Shown here: positions 16,146 to 26,100 of the stretch, piece by piece
How the letters are laid out: the number at the start of each line of letters is the position of its first letter
Numbering within the stretch: the stretch's first letter is position 1
DNA from: Prevotella sp.
GTDB lineage: Bacteria > Bacteroidota > Bacteroidia > Bacteroidales > Bacteroidaceae
Reading direction: 5' to 3'
DNA: 64,000 bases
NCBI GenBank assembly: GCA_017459445.1
Contig: JAFUDJ010000020.1
Location: forward strand, 32,735-96,734
Notes under the pieces: generated by a model
What the model was told of the DNA's origin: nothing
Database searches by the model: none
The model's input: the letters and a program-made list of their open reading frames with translations, nothing else
Translations under genes and position numbers: made by a program

Positions 16146-17357
16146 ATGGAAAAACAGCGATTAAATACTATCGAAGAGGCTCTCGCCGACTTCCGTGAAG
16201 GCAAGTTCGTCATAGTCGTCGACGACGAAGACCGCGAAAACGAGGGCGACCTCATCTGTGCCGCCGAGAAAATCACCCCCGAGATGGTGAACTTCATGTT
16301 AAAGAACGCCCGTGGCGTGCTCTGCGCTCCCGTCACCATCAGCCGTGCTGAGGAACTGGAGCTGCCTCATCAGGTGCAGGACAACACGTCGCTCTTAGGA
16401 ACGCCCTTCACCGTCACCGTCGACAAGCTGGAAGGCTGCACCACCGGTGTGTCGGCCCACGACCGCGCCGCCACCATCCGCGCCCTCGGCGACCCTGCCT
16501 CCACCTCCCGTACCTTCGGTCGTCCCGGCCATATCAGTCCGCTGTATGCCCAGGACAACGGCGTGCTGCGCCGCTCCGGTCATACCGAGGCCGCCATCGA
16601 CCTCTGCAAGTTGAGCGGGCTGTTCCCCGCCGGTGCCCTCATCGAAATCATGAACGACGACGGCACCATGGCACGCATGCCGCAGCTCATGGACTTTGCC
16701 AGCGCGCACGACCTGAAGATTATCACTATCAAGGACCTCATTGCCTATCGCCTGCAGAAGGAAAGCATCGTCGAGAAAGGCGAGGAGGTTGACATGCCCA
16801 CCGACTATGGACACTTCCGCCTCATCCCCTTCCGCCAGAAATCGAACGGACTGGAGCACATGGCGCTCATCAAGGGTGAGTGGCGCGAGGACGAGCCGGT
16901 GCTGGTGCGCGTCCACTCCTCATGTATGACGGGCGACATCCTCGGCTCCAAGCGCTGCGACTGTGGCGAACAGCTGCACAAGGCCATGCAGATGATAGAG
17001 CAGGAAGGGCGCGGCGCCATCGTCTACATGCAACAGGAAGGCCGTGGCATTGGTCTGATGAACAAGATTGCTGCCTATAAGCTGCAGGAAGAGGGCTTCG
17101 ATACCGTCGATGCCAATGTGCACCTTGGCTTCAAGCCCGACGAGCGCGACTACGGTTGTGGCGCACAAATCCTGCGCCAATTAGGTATCCAGAAGATGCG
17201 TCTAATGACCAACAATCCCGTGAAGCGCGTCGGTTTGGAGGGCTATGGCTTGGAAATAGTCGAGAACGTACCCATTGAGACGACCCCTAACCCCTACAAC
17301 CTGCGCTACCTGCAAACCAAAAAGGAGCGTATGGGCCATACGCTGCACTTGAAGTAG
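16146..17357 (+). CDS. ribBA: Bifunctional 3,4-dihydroxy-2-butanone-4-phosphate synthase / GTP cyclohydrolase II
   Basis: The 403-residue fusion has a DHBP-synthase domain at about 1-200, with the metal-binding acidic loop [13 protein letters not shown] and the [11 protein letters not shown] motif. A GTP cyclohydrolase II domain at about 205-400 carries the zinc cysteines in [19 protein letters not shown] and the GRGIGLMNK motif. The two domains supply both precursors of riboflavin, from ribulose-5-phosphate and from GTP. The upstream gap is only 31 bp, so no FMN riboswitch is possible directly before it. Confidence 0.95.
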   Translation: MEKQRLNTIEEALADFREGKFVIVVDDEDRENEGDLICAAEKITPEMVNFMLKNARGVLCAPVTISRAEELELPHQVQDNTSLLGTPFTVTVDKLEGCTTGVSAHDRAATIRALGDPASTSRTFGRPGHISPLYAQDNGVLRRSGHTEAAIDLCKLSGLFPAGALIEIMNDDGTMARMPQLMDFASAHDLKIITIKDLIAYRLQKESIVEKGEEVDMPTDYGHFRLIPFRQKSNGLEHMALIKGEWREDEPVLVRVHSSCMTGDILGSKRCDCGEQLHKAMQMIEQEGRGAIVYMQQEGRGIGLMNKIAAYKLQEEGFDTVDANVHLGFKPDERDYGCGAQILRQLGIQKMRLMTNNPVKRVGLEGYGLEIVENVPIETTPNPYNLRYLQTKKERMGHTLHLK

Positions 17358-17375
17358 TAATCAAAGTCTCCTTTG

Positions 17376-17732
17376 CTATTCGCCCAGATACTTGGCTAAC
17401 ATAGCCATGCAGGCCGTTGCGCTGACTGGCTTTGGCAGAAAATCGACACAGCCGGCCTCAAAGGCCCGCTGGCGGTCGCTGTCGAAGGCATTGGCCGTCA
17501 GCGCAATGACCGGCAGGGCGGGGCATTGTGCTTTCAGCTGGCGGGTGGCCTCCAGACCGTCCATGACAGGCATCTTAAGGTCCATCAGCACCAAGTCGGG
17601 CTTCTCCGAGAGGGTCTTTTCTACCGCTTCCTTGCCGTTGCAAGCCCGGAAGAACTCGTATTGTTTCTTCAGTATAAACGTCATCAGCAGGTAATTGCTG
17701 TCGTTGTCTTCAGCTACTAATATTCTTTTCAT
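17376..17732 (-). CDS. Single-domain (CheY-like) response regulator
   Basis: The 118-residue receiver begins MKRILVAEDNDSNYLLMTFI. It carries the acidic pocket E8-D9, the phospho-acceptor Asp51 in LVLMDLKMPVMDG, the Thr/Ala switch in VIALTANAF and Lys101 in DFLPKP. There is no output domain. The sequence type (EDNDSNYLL, MDLKMPVMDGLEATR) is that of receivers in hybrid histidine kinases. No kinase is adjacent, so its partner is encoded elsewhere. It is convergent with ribBA, 18 bp from its stop, and divergent from holB. Confidence 0.9.
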   Translation of the reverse strand: MKRILVAEDNDSNYLLMTFILKKQYEFFRACNGKEAVEKTLSEKPDLVLMDLKMPVMDGLEATRQLKAQCPALPVIALTANAFDSDRQRAFEAGCVDFLPKPVSATACMAMLAKYLGE

Positions 17733-17833
17733 AAAACCGTTATTCCGTGGTATAAAGGGAGCAAGTATCGTTAATTGTTTACAAAAGTAGTGTTTTTCTT
17801 TTTAAAATCCTTGCTATTCCCGCACTTTTTAAC

Positions 17834-17841
17834 TAATTTTG
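17834..17841 (+). promoter_or_regulatory. -7 element TAATTTTG for holB
   Basis: TAATTTTG followed by CATTCAC lies 20 bp before the holB ATG, so the leader is short. Confidence 0.65.
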
Positions 17842-17861
17842 CATTCACAATCCGAAAAGCG

Positions 17862-19007
17862 ATGAACACTTTCGAGCAGGTGATAGGTCAGCAGGAGGCC
17901 CGGCAACGGCTGTCGCAGATGGTCGACGAAGGGCGTCTGCCCCATGCTGTCATGCTCTGCGGCCCGTCGGGCGTAGGCAAGATGGCCTTGGCCATCGGGC
18001 TTGCAAAGCTGCTGCTCTGCGAGAAAGTGGAGGGCGGCATGTTCTCCGAGGGGCCTGAATACGTTGAGAGTGCTATGCTCAGGAAGCTGGAGCATCCGGA
18101 CTTGCACTTCACCTATCCCACTATCAAACTGCCGTCGATGAGCAGCGACCACAAGCCCGTCAGCGACGACTTTGCCCAGGAGTGGCATGAGCTGGTGATG
18201 GCCGGCTACTACTTCACCATGACGGAGTGGCTCGAAATGATGGGCGGCGAGAACCAGCAGGCCATCATCACGGCCGGTGAGAGCGACAGCCTTATCCGCA
18301 AACTGTCGCTGAAATCGAGCCAAGGCGGCTACAAGGTGAGCATCATCTGGCTGCCGGAACGTATGAACATTGAATGTGCCAACAAGATACTGAAGCTCTT
18401 GGAGGAACCGCCCCAGCAGACGGTGTTCATCATGGTATGCGAGGAGCCAGACCGGCTGTTGGAGACTATCCGCAGCCGTGTGCAACGTATTGACGTGAAG
18501 CGAATCAGCGATGCCGACATCGAGCAAGCCCTTTGCCGGCAGCGCGGCGTAGACGAGGAGACGGCCCGCCGGACGGCGCGCATGGCCAACGGCAGCTGGC
18601 TGAAAGCACTGGAGATGCTGAATGCCAACTCCGAGAACGAGCTGTTCCTTGACCTGTTCCAGTCGCTTATGCGTCTGGCCTACCAGCGCAAAGTCAAGGA
18701 ACTGAAGGCATGGAGCGAGCGTCTGGCAGCCATGGGCCGTGAAAAGCAGAAGCGCTTTCTGGAGTATCTGCTACGGTTGGTGCGTGAGAACTTCATGTAC
18801 AACTTCCAGCAGGCAGAGCTATGCTATATGACGCAGCGCGAGGAAGACTTTGCCCGCAACTTCGCCCGTTTCGTCAACGAACAGAACATCCTGCCCATCA
18901 GCGACCTGACCAACCGTGCCATCCGCGACATCGGGCAGAACGCCAATGCCAAGATAGTATTCTTCGACATGGCCCTGCAAATGATAGTGCTGCTGATTCA
19001 GAAATAA
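17862..19007 (+). CDS. holB: DNA polymerase III, delta-prime (clamp-loader) subunit
   Basis: The 381-residue AAA+ protein starts MNTFEQVIGQQEARQRLSQM with Walker A at GPSGVGK (about 34-40). The clamp-loader signature MNIECANKILKLLEEPP and sensor region TIRSRVQRIDVKRI follow. It stabilises the clamp-loader ring that loads the sliding clamp. Length and motifs fit Bacteroidota HolB. I chose 17862 because upstream in-frame codons encode a low-complexity run and overlap the promoter. ricT follows 55 bp downstream across a CGAAA repeat. Confidence 0.88.
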   Translation: MNTFEQVIGQQEARQRLSQMVDEGRLPHAVMLCGPSGVGKMALAIGLAKLLLCEKVEGGMFSEGPEYVESAMLRKLEHPDLHFTYPTIKLPSMSSDHKPVSDDFAQEWHELVMAGYYFTMTEWLEMMGGENQQAIITAGESDSLIRKLSLKSSQGGYKVSIIWLPERMNIECANKILKLLEEPPQQTVFIMVCEEPDRLLETIRSRVQRIDVKRISDADIEQALCRQRGVDEETARRTARMANGSWLKALEMLNANSENELFLDLFQSLMRLAYQRKVKELKAWSERLAAMGREKQKRFLEYLLRLVRENFMYNFQQAELCYMTQREEDFARNFARFVNEQNILPISDLTNRAIRDIGQNANAKIVFFDMALQMIVLLIQK

Positions 19008-19010
19008 TAC

Positions 19011-19057
19011 CGGTATGTCGAAATATCGAAATAACGAAATATAACAAGTCACGAAAT
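19011..19057. repeat. Short, partly decayed 8-bp-period CGAAATAT array upstream of ricT
   Basis: Units CGGTATGT, CGAAATAT, CGAAATAA and CGAAATAT start at 19011, 19019, 19027 and 19035, then the register slips by one base to another CGAAATA at 19052. The array ends just before the ricT start, in the same sense orientation as those before argH and tsf. Confidence 0.75.
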
Positions 19058-19062
19058 AAGCA

Positions 19063-20184
19063 ATGGAGAAAGAACTCATGATAATGACCGGCTGCGACCG
19101 GGGACTCTGCAAAAAAGGCATAGGCCGCCAGGACCGGCAGCTGAACACGTACGACTGGCTGGCCGACGTTCCGGGCAACGTAGACACCACCGACCTGGTG
19201 GAGGTGCAGTTCAAGCACACCCGTAAAGGCTATTACCATAATGTCAACAAACTGCCGCTGCAGAAGGGCGACATCGTAGCCGTCGAGGCCAACCCCGGCC
19301 ATGACATCGGGGTGGTCACGCTGACGGGCCGCCTGGTACACCTGCAGCTGAAGAAAGCCAACCTGAAGTCGGCCGACGACATCAAGCGCGTCTACCGCAT
19401 TGCCCGCCCCGTGGACATGGAGAAATACCGCGAGGCCAAGGCCCGCGAGCATGCCACGATGATAGAGAGCCGCCAGATAGCCAAGAACCTCGGGCTGAAG
19501 ATGAAAATCGGCGACGTAGAGTATCAGGGTGACTGCAACAAGGCCATCTTCTACTACATTGCCGACGAGCGCGTGGACTTCCGCCAGCTCATCAAGGACC
19601 TGGCCGCCACGTTCCATGTGCGTATCGAGATGAAGCAGATAGGAGCGCGCCAGGAAGCAGGGCTTATAGGTGGCACGGGTCCCTGTGGCCGCGAACTGTG
19701 CTGTGCCACGTGGATGAAGAACTTCGTCTCGGTAGGCACCGCTGCCGCCCGTTTTCAGGACATCTCGCTCAACCCCCAGAAGCTGGCCGGCATGTGTGCC
19801 AAGCTGAAGTGCTGCCTGAACTATGAGGTCGACGACTATGTGGAGGCCAGTCGCCGCCTGCCCGCCAAGGACATCCAGCTGCAGACTTTGGACAGCGACT
19901 ACTACTATTTCAAGGCCGACATCCTGGCCGGGCTCATCACCTATTCCACCGACAAGAACGTTGCGGCCAATCTGGAGACCATCACGGCAGAGCGTGCCAG
20001 GCAGATAATCGAGATGAACCGCAGCGGCGTGAAGCCCGAGTCGCTGGTGGAGGGTGCGACGCGGAAAGCACCGAAGGGGCCGATGGACCTGGCAACGCAG
20101 GAGAACATCAACCGTTTCGACCGTGCCAAAAAGAAAAAGAAGAAGAAAAAGCAACCGTCGCAGCCCAAGAATGGCAAGGAGTAA
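19063..20184 (+). CDS. ricT: RicT (YaaT/PSP1 family) regulatory iron-sulfur complex subunit
   Basis: The 373-residue protein has the PSP1 C-terminal domain at about 100-290 and the cysteine cluster typical of RicT (CGRELCCATWM, then MCAKLKCCLNYE). In Bacillus the Ric complex carries Fe-S clusters and influences RNA maturation and phosphorelay; the role in Bacteroidota is not settled. The N terminus adds two cysteines (TGCDRGLCKKG). The C terminus is a run of lysines (RAKKKKKKKKQ), possibly nucleic-acid binding. The gene overlaps gldH by 14 bp, implying translational coupling. Confidence 0.88.
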   Translation: MEKELMIMTGCDRGLCKKGIGRQDRQLNTYDWLADVPGNVDTTDLVEVQFKHTRKGYYHNVNKLPLQKGDIVAVEANPGHDIGVVTLTGRLVHLQLKKANLKSADDIKRVYRIARPVDMEKYREAKAREHATMIESRQIAKNLGLKMKIGDVEYQGDCNKAIFYYIADERVDFRQLIKDLAATFHVRIEMKQIGARQEAGLIGGTGPCGRELCCATWMKNFVSVGTAAARFQDISLNPQKLAGMCAKLKCCLNYEVDDYVEASRRLPAKDIQLQTLDSDYYYFKADILAGLITYSTDKNVAANLETITAERARQIIEMNRSGVKPESLVEGATRKAPKGPMDLATQENINRFDRAKKKKKKKKQPSQPKNGKE

Positions 20185-20659
20185 CCACCACACCTTATTA
20201 TATATATACGCAACGCTCAGCGTCGTACTGGCCGCAGCCCTCGCAGCCTGCGGCCACGGCACGGCCTATAACCACTTCCATCACGTCCCCGTGGCGGGCT
20301 GGGAGAAGAATGACACGCTAACGTTTGCCGTTCCCTCGCTGCCGACCGGTGGGATGTACCGGGAGGAGTTGGCGCTGCGCATCAGCGGCGACTATCCCTT
20401 TATGGGACTTAGCCTTATCGTGGAGCAGACCGTACTGCCGTCGCATGCGACGCGCTGCGACACTCTCAGCTGCCAACTCATCGACCACCACGGCAATGCC
20501 GTGGGGCGCGGCGTCAGCCAGTATCAGTATGCCTTCCCCCTGCCGGCACAGAAGCTGGCCCCAGGCGACTCGCTGCGCATAGCCGTCCGCCACGGCATGA
20601 AGCGCGACATACTGCCTGGCATTACCGACATAGGCATCCGTCTGAGACGGGAGAACTAA
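20171..20659 (+). CDS. gldH: Gliding-motility-type lipoprotein GldH
   Basis: The 162-residue protein has a lipoprotein signal (SVVLAAALAAC) and a beta-rich body (WEKNDTLTFAVPSLPT, REELALRISGDYPFMGLSL). These match GldH lipoproteins, which are needed for gliding in Flavobacterium and are also kept in non-gliding Bacteroidota. The start at 20171 lies inside the end of ricT and opens the signal peptide. Its stop overlaps the stop of the convergent regulator gene by 4 bp. Conservation of the ricT-gldH neighbourhood supports the call. Confidence 0.8.
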   Translation: MARSNHHTLLYIYATLSVVLAAALAACGHGTAYNHFHHVPVAGWEKNDTLTFAVPSLPTGGMYREELALRISGDYPFMGLSLIVEQTVLPSHATRCDTLSCQLIDHHGNAVGRGVSQYQYAFPLPAQKLAPGDSLRIAVRHGMKRDILPGITDIGIRLRREN

Positions 20660-22998
20660 GCGTCAGCGGCGTATTCAGTAGGCGATACGCCGTATTTCTG
20701 TTTGAAGCAACGTGAGAAGTATCGGGCATCGGCATAGCCACAACGGTATGCGATGTCCGCTATGTTTGGCTTTTCGTGAGCATCGGCATTGCGCAGCAGC
20801 TGCTGTGCCTTCTGCATCCTTGCGCGAGTGAGCAGCTGGGCAGCGGTGATGCCGACCAGCGAGCGCAGCTTGCGGTTAAGGCTGCTCCTGCTGGTGGCCG
20901 CCTGTGCCGCCATGTCGTCAATGTTGGCGTCGCTGTTGGCGATATTCTCTTCCACGTACTTCATGACCCGCTCCAGGAACTTGCGGTCGCTTTCCGACAA
21001 CTCTGGCGGCAGCACTACGGCGGCGTTGTTGTCGTCCGTTGGCCTGTCTTGCTTGGCTGACGACTCCAGCAGAGCCATGTATTTCCCTAATAATTCGCGG
21101 CGCTGCCGATGAAGTTGGCGGACGTGGAACACGGTATAGACTACTCCGGTAATCAGGGCAATGGCGCATAGCCAGCCCAGCAGGCGCGCCCAAAGCGTCT
21201 CATACCAGTGGGGCTTGACCACGATGACCAGCTTCCGGGTGTTGTCGGTCCAGCGGCCATAGCGGTCGGTCGACTGAATGGCAAGGACATACACTCCGGG
21301 CGGCATGTCGAAGAAGGTCAGCGAGTGGTCGTCGCTGGCGTGGCTCCAATCCGAATGGTCCAGCTTGTTCCGGTAGCAGATGGTAGAGTTGTCGGTATAG
21401 TCCAATGCTGCAAAGGAGATGGAGAAGCTGCGCTCGTCCGTGTCCAAGACAATGGTGTCCCGTACACAGACGCCCATGTCCGGCTGCTTGCCATTGATGC
21501 TTAGCTCCGTGAATACCAGGGGTGGCGTGTATTCTGCCGAGTTCAGGCTGTGCCGGGTGGCTATATAGGCCCCCTGTTCCTGCCCGAACAGCCACGAGCC
21601 GTCGAACAGCTGCATGGGCCGCTCCTCGGAGAAGTGGCTGGCGGTGTTCCAGAAGTTGCGCGAATAGGTCACCGTCCGGTCGTGCCAAGGGTCAAAGTCC
21701 ATCACCCTGTCGGTTGACACGACCATCAGCCGACCGTCGCTTTGCAAGGCCATGGCCAGACAGGCGTCAGACGTCAGCGAGGATGTCGCCCTGTTGAAAT
21801 GCGTAAACACAGGCGTGTCAGCCAGTATCTCCTGCTCCGTAGTCATGTCAATGCCGTTGTTCTCCGTAGCGATGAAGAGATGACCGGCCTTGTCGCTGAT
21901 GACATCCATCGTGGCATTGTTGGAGAGGCTTTCAGCCCGCTTGCCGTCGCGGGTCACCATGCGGAAGGTGCTCTGGCGGATGTCGCGCTGGTTAATCTGT
22001 CCCACTACGACTCCATTGGTCGTAGCGCCAATCACATTGCCGGAAGGTGTCAGCAGGATGCGCCGCACCTTCCCGCCGCCATCCTTCAGCCCGTCATGGT
22101 TATGGAAATGCACAAATGCCGGAGCTTTCGCCGCCGGGTCAGGCACACACACCACGCCGTCCCCGAAGGTAGCGAGCCACAACCGTCCACTCTGGTCCTC
22201 CACCAAGTGATAGATGACGTCATGGGGCAGTCCTTGCAGTTGCTTGACCTCATAGCTACCGTCAGCTTGCTCCCGCAGCCGCAGCAGCGCACCCGGCTTG
22301 CATCCTATCCAGATGTCACCGTTGCGCGTTTGCATCATGCTGTAGGCGCGATAGCCAAAGGCCGTCTTCTGCTGTCGTATCCGTCCGCTACCGTCCAGAA
22401 AGCCTATCAGCGCGTTCTTGTCGTCATAGAGCCGGATGCACTCGTCCTCCTTCGTGGCCAGCCACCACCGGCGCTTGTTGTCCTTCAGGAAGGCCCGGGC
22501 CTGCACATTCTCCGTCCCGCTGACGATGTCGGCCAGATGCCGGTCGTGGCTCTCCTTGCTGATGCCGTAGCGTTCTATGTGCCACAGGTTGCCTTCCTGG
22601 TCTTGGAACGAGAGGCGGTTCTTGCTTTTCGGCAGCCGCGCTCTCATGGCAGCCGGCACGTCCTTCATCTCGTAGGTCTTCGTATCCAGTTTGAAGAGGT
22701 CGGCATCCGTGCAGCAGACGATATTGCCGTCGTCGTCCAGCACCATGCGGCGTATCACCTCCGACTGGATGCTGGTGCCGTCGCCCGGCTGGGCCTTGAC
22801 CTGGCGGAACGTGTAGCCGTCGAAGCGGTTCAGCCCGTTCCAGGTTGACAGCCAGATAAATCCCTGCCGGTCCTGCAAAACGTCGGACACTATCCAGTGG
22901 GACAACCCGGAACGGTCGTCATAAACCGTGGACTGTTGCGCCCCGGCAGGCAGGACACAACACATCAAAAGGTATAGTCGCAGTAGGTGTTTAGGCAT
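20656..22998 (-). CDS. Membrane-anchored propeller/AraC one-component regulator (no kinase or receiver domain)
   Basis: The 780-residue protein has a signal or anchor (MPKHLLRLYLLMCCVLPAGA). A periplasmic two-component-regulator propeller follows at about 20-500, with repeats like GFIWLSTWNGLNRFDGYTFR. A Y_Y_Y domain lies at about 530-595 (VRDTIVLDTDERSFSISFAA), a transmembrane helix at about 606-628, and an AraC-type HTH at about 671-778 (NIADIAYRCGYADARYFSRC). The usual hybrid-kinase HisKA, HATPase and receiver domains are absent, so the sensor connects directly to the DNA-binding domain. It is divergent from the GH95 fucosidase, which it probably regulates. The ATG at 22998 is chosen because it opens the signal peptide. 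Confidence 0.85.
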   Translation of the reverse strand: MPKHLLRLYLLMCCVLPAGAQQSTVYDDRSGLSHWIVSDVLQDRQGFIWLSTWNGLNRFDGYTFRQVKAQPGDGTSIQSEVIRRMVLDDDGNIVCCTDADLFKLDTKTYEMKDVPAAMRARLPKSKNRLSFQDQEGNLWHIERYGISKESHDRHLADIVSGTENVQARAFLKDNKRRWWLATKEDECIRLYDDKNALIGFLDGSGRIRQQKTAFGYRAYSMMQTRNGDIWIGCKPGALLRLREQADGSYEVKQLQGLPHDVIYHLVEDQSGRLWLATFGDGVVCVPDPAAKAPAFVHFHNHDGLKDGGGKVRRILLTPSGNVIGATTNGVVVGQINQRDIRQSTFRMVTRDGKRAESLSNNATMDVISDKAGHLFIATENNGIDMTTEQEILADTPVFTHFNRATSSLTSDACLAMALQSDGRLMVVSTDRVMDFDPWHDRTVTYSRNFWNTASHFSEERPMQLFDGSWLFGQEQGAYIATRHSLNSAEYTPPLVFTELSINGKQPDMGVCVRDTIVLDTDERSFSISFAALDYTDNSTICYRNKLDHSDWSHASDDHSLTFFDMPPGVYVLAIQSTDRYGRWTDNTRKLVIVVKPHWYETLWARLLGWLCAIALITGVVYTVFHVRQLHRQRRELLGKYMALLESSAKQDRPTDDNNAAVVLPPELSESDRKFLERVMKYVEENIANSDANIDDMAAQAATSRSSLNRKLRSLVGITAAQLLTRARMQKAQQLLRNADAHEKPNIADIAYRCGYADARYFSRCFKQKYGVSPTEYAADA

Positions 22999-23023
22999 TT
23001 TAGCTTCCAGTAGATTAACGGGG

Positions 23024-23031
23024 CAAAGGTA
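23024..23031 (-). promoter_or_regulatory. -7 element TACCTTTG for the propeller/AraC regulator
   Basis: The minus strand reads TACCTTTG followed by CCCCG, 26 bp before the regulator ATG at 22998. Confidence 0.75.
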
Positions 23032-23138
23032 GCAAAAAAATCCCATTCCATCGACATCTGTGGCTTCTTTTTCTCACTTTGCGCCCTTTTTTATCATCCC
23101 TTGCGCCTATTTTGCACGCCGATGTAAAAGAAACAAGA

Positions 23139-23146
23139 TACCTTTG
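23139..23146 (+). promoter_or_regulatory. -7 element TACCTTTG for the GH95 gene
   Basis: TACCTTTG followed by CGGC lies 47 bp before the ATG at 23193. The 108 bp between this box and the divergent regulator box would hold any AraC binding site. Confidence 0.75.
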
Positions 23147-23192
23147 CGGCAAAATTTCAAGAATACAAACATCTAAAAAACTTCAATCGACA

Positions 23193-26100
23193 ATGAACAA
23201 GACAAGAAAGACTCTTCTGCACTTGGGAGCACTGCTCATGTTGCTCCTGTGCCCGATGGGTGTCATGGCCAGCCAGACGGCTGTGGCCAAGTGGGTATTC
23301 TCGACAGGCTATGATGCCGAGAAGACCGGAAGCACGGTAGTAGTCTACACCCCCAACACGCTGGGCTGGTCGCAGATTGCCAACACCAAGTGGACGACCA
23401 CTCAGCCCTATTTCCGGCCTAACGAGTGTGCGCTGCTTCCCGAAGACTGCTACGTGACGGTCCACACCAGCGACGGCAAGTGGCAGGTCACGTCAAGCGG
23501 CTCCACTCCCAGCTATCTGTTGCGCCTGAACACGGCGTCCACCAACAAGTTCACGGCTCCGTCAGACTATACGGACGGCTCGAAGCACGACCAGTACTTT
23601 GAGGTGTCCATGCCTACGACGTCGCTGACCAATATCAAGCTGAACTTCGCCATTGGCGACGGCTCCAGTTCGGCCACCAAGTTCGGCGTGGTCTACTCCG
23701 TGGACGGCGGCAGCACGTGGACTGTGCTGAGCGACTACACGTCGGGCTCGCACTGGAATACCTACGTAGACGCGAACTATAATCTGAATGCCGACAACAA
23801 GGAGCGGCTGATAATCCGCATGCTGATACAGTCGGCTACCAAGACCAGCAACTATAACCTGAAGTACGTCAACATTCTGGCAGAAGACACACAGGCACCG
23901 CAGCTGGTGGACATCACCCCGGCCGACGGTGACGTAGACGTCATTCCGACAGGCAAGGTCATCCTGCGCTTCAACGAGAATGTCGTCGTCAAGGGCGGAG
24001 CCGTGGCCACACTGACTAATAACGTGACCAAGCAGAGCCACAGCCTGACTCCCGTCGTCAATGCCAACAAACTGTCGTTTACCTATGAAGAGCTCGACCT
24101 GACGACGTCGTACACCTTCACGCTGCCCGCGAACGCACTGGCCGATTTGGCCGGAAACGTATTCAGCACGGCGGTCACTACGACCTTCACCACTTCCGAC
24201 ACGCGCCCCGTGCCACCTCCCGTGCTCGACAGCAAGAACCGCCTCTGGTACCATCGCCCCGCCAAATATTGGGAAGAGGCCCTGCCGCTGGGTAACGGCC
24301 GCCTCGGCGCCATGGTCAGCGGAAGTGTCGCCAAGGACACGCTGCAGCTGAACGAGGACACCTTCTGGGGACAGTCGCCCAACCGCAATCACAACAGCAA
24401 GGCCAAGGCCGTCCTTTCACAGGTCCAGCAGTATATCTTCAACAAAGACTACGCCGCAGGCCAGAAGCTGGCCATCCCCAACTGGATGTCGGCAGGCTCG
24501 CACGGTGCTCAGTATCAGGCCGCAGGCTGTGTGCTGGTAGGATTCCCCGGCCATCGCTATGACGACGAGGAGGCCGGACAGACCGCTGATGCCCGCGACG
24601 CCCAGGGCTATGTCCGCTCGCTGGACCTCTCCACGGCTACTGCCACCACCTCTTATCTCGTCGACGGCGTCACCTATACCCGTACCGTCTTCACCTCGTT
24701 CGACGACAACGTGACCATCATGCGCCTCGAGGCCTCTGAGCCGGGCAAACTGAACTTCAACGTTTGCTTCGCCGCCCCGAACAAGACCAACATGGCTAAG
24801 CTCGGCATCAACAAAATCACCGGCGACGGCATGATAGAGGCCTCGCTTATCCCGGCAAGGGCGCAGACGGAGAATGTCGACAACAAAGTGAACTGCTATA
24901 CCTTTATCAAGGTCGTCAACGACGGTGGCACACAAGTCAGCAGCGGCAAGCAGAACGTCCTGGAGGGCGGACTGGTAGCCGGCAACCCGACGACGCCGGC
25001 TATCGAGGTCAGCGACGCCACGTCGGCCACCATCATCATCTCGTCGGCCACCAACTTCGTCAACTACGACGACATCAGTGCCGATGCCGAGGCCAAGGCA
25101 CTGGGCTATATCACCTCTTATATGAATAAGGAGAAGAGCTACGCCGCCTCACTGGCTGACCATACGGCCAAGTATCAGGAGCAGTTCAACCGCGTCAGCC
25201 TGGACCTCGGTGCCAATGCCGCACAGGAGGTGAAGGACACGGAGACCCGCATCAAGGAGTTCCGCTCTACGGCCTCCGACCCCGGACTGGTGTCCAATTA
25301 CTTCCAGTTTGGCCGCTACCTGCTCATAGCCTCTTCACAGCCCGGCACCCAGCCCGCCAACCTGCAGGGCATCTGGAATCCCAACGCCCGCCAGTACCCG
25401 GCATGGGACTCGAAGTACACGTCGAACATCAACGTCGAGATGAACTACTGGCCTGCCGAGGTGGCTAACCTCGCTGAGTGCCACAATCCGTTCATCGAGA
25501 TGGTCAAGGACGTCGCCGTCACCGGTGCTGAGACGGCACAGGAGATGTACGGTGCCCGTGGCTGGACGCTACACCACAATACCGACATCTGGCGCACGAC
25601 GGGTGCTGTCGACAATGGCTCCGTCGGTGTCTGGCCCACCTGTAATGCATGGTTCTGCTCACACCTGTGGGAGAAGTACCTCTTCTCCGGCGACAAGCAG
25701 TATTTGGCTGAGGTCTACCCCGTGCTGAAGGGCTGTGCCCAGTTCTTCCAGGACTTCCTCGTCAAGGACCCCAATACGGGCTACATGGTGGTATGCCCCT
25801 CGAACTCGCCTGAGAACCATCCGGGCATCGGTTCCTACACCGACGACAACGGCAAGTCGATGAATTGTGCCCTCTTCGGCGGCGTGGCCATGGACAACCA
25901 GATGGTCTACGACGTGCTGAAGAACACGGCTGAGGCTGCCCGCATCCTTGATACGGACGCCGACTTCGCCACGCAGCTCGACGAACTCAGGGCCCAGCTG
26001 ACCCCGTATAAGATTGGCAAGTACGGTCAGGTGCAGGAGTGGCAGGAAGACTGGGACCGCGAGAACAACTCGCACCGTCACCTCTCTCACCTCTGGGGTG

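Noticed and set aside
14972-16339. A 455-codon antisense frame across the LptF/G-ribBA junction
   Set aside because: It crosses two conserved genes on the opposite strand and has a His/Asp/Val-rich shadow composition.
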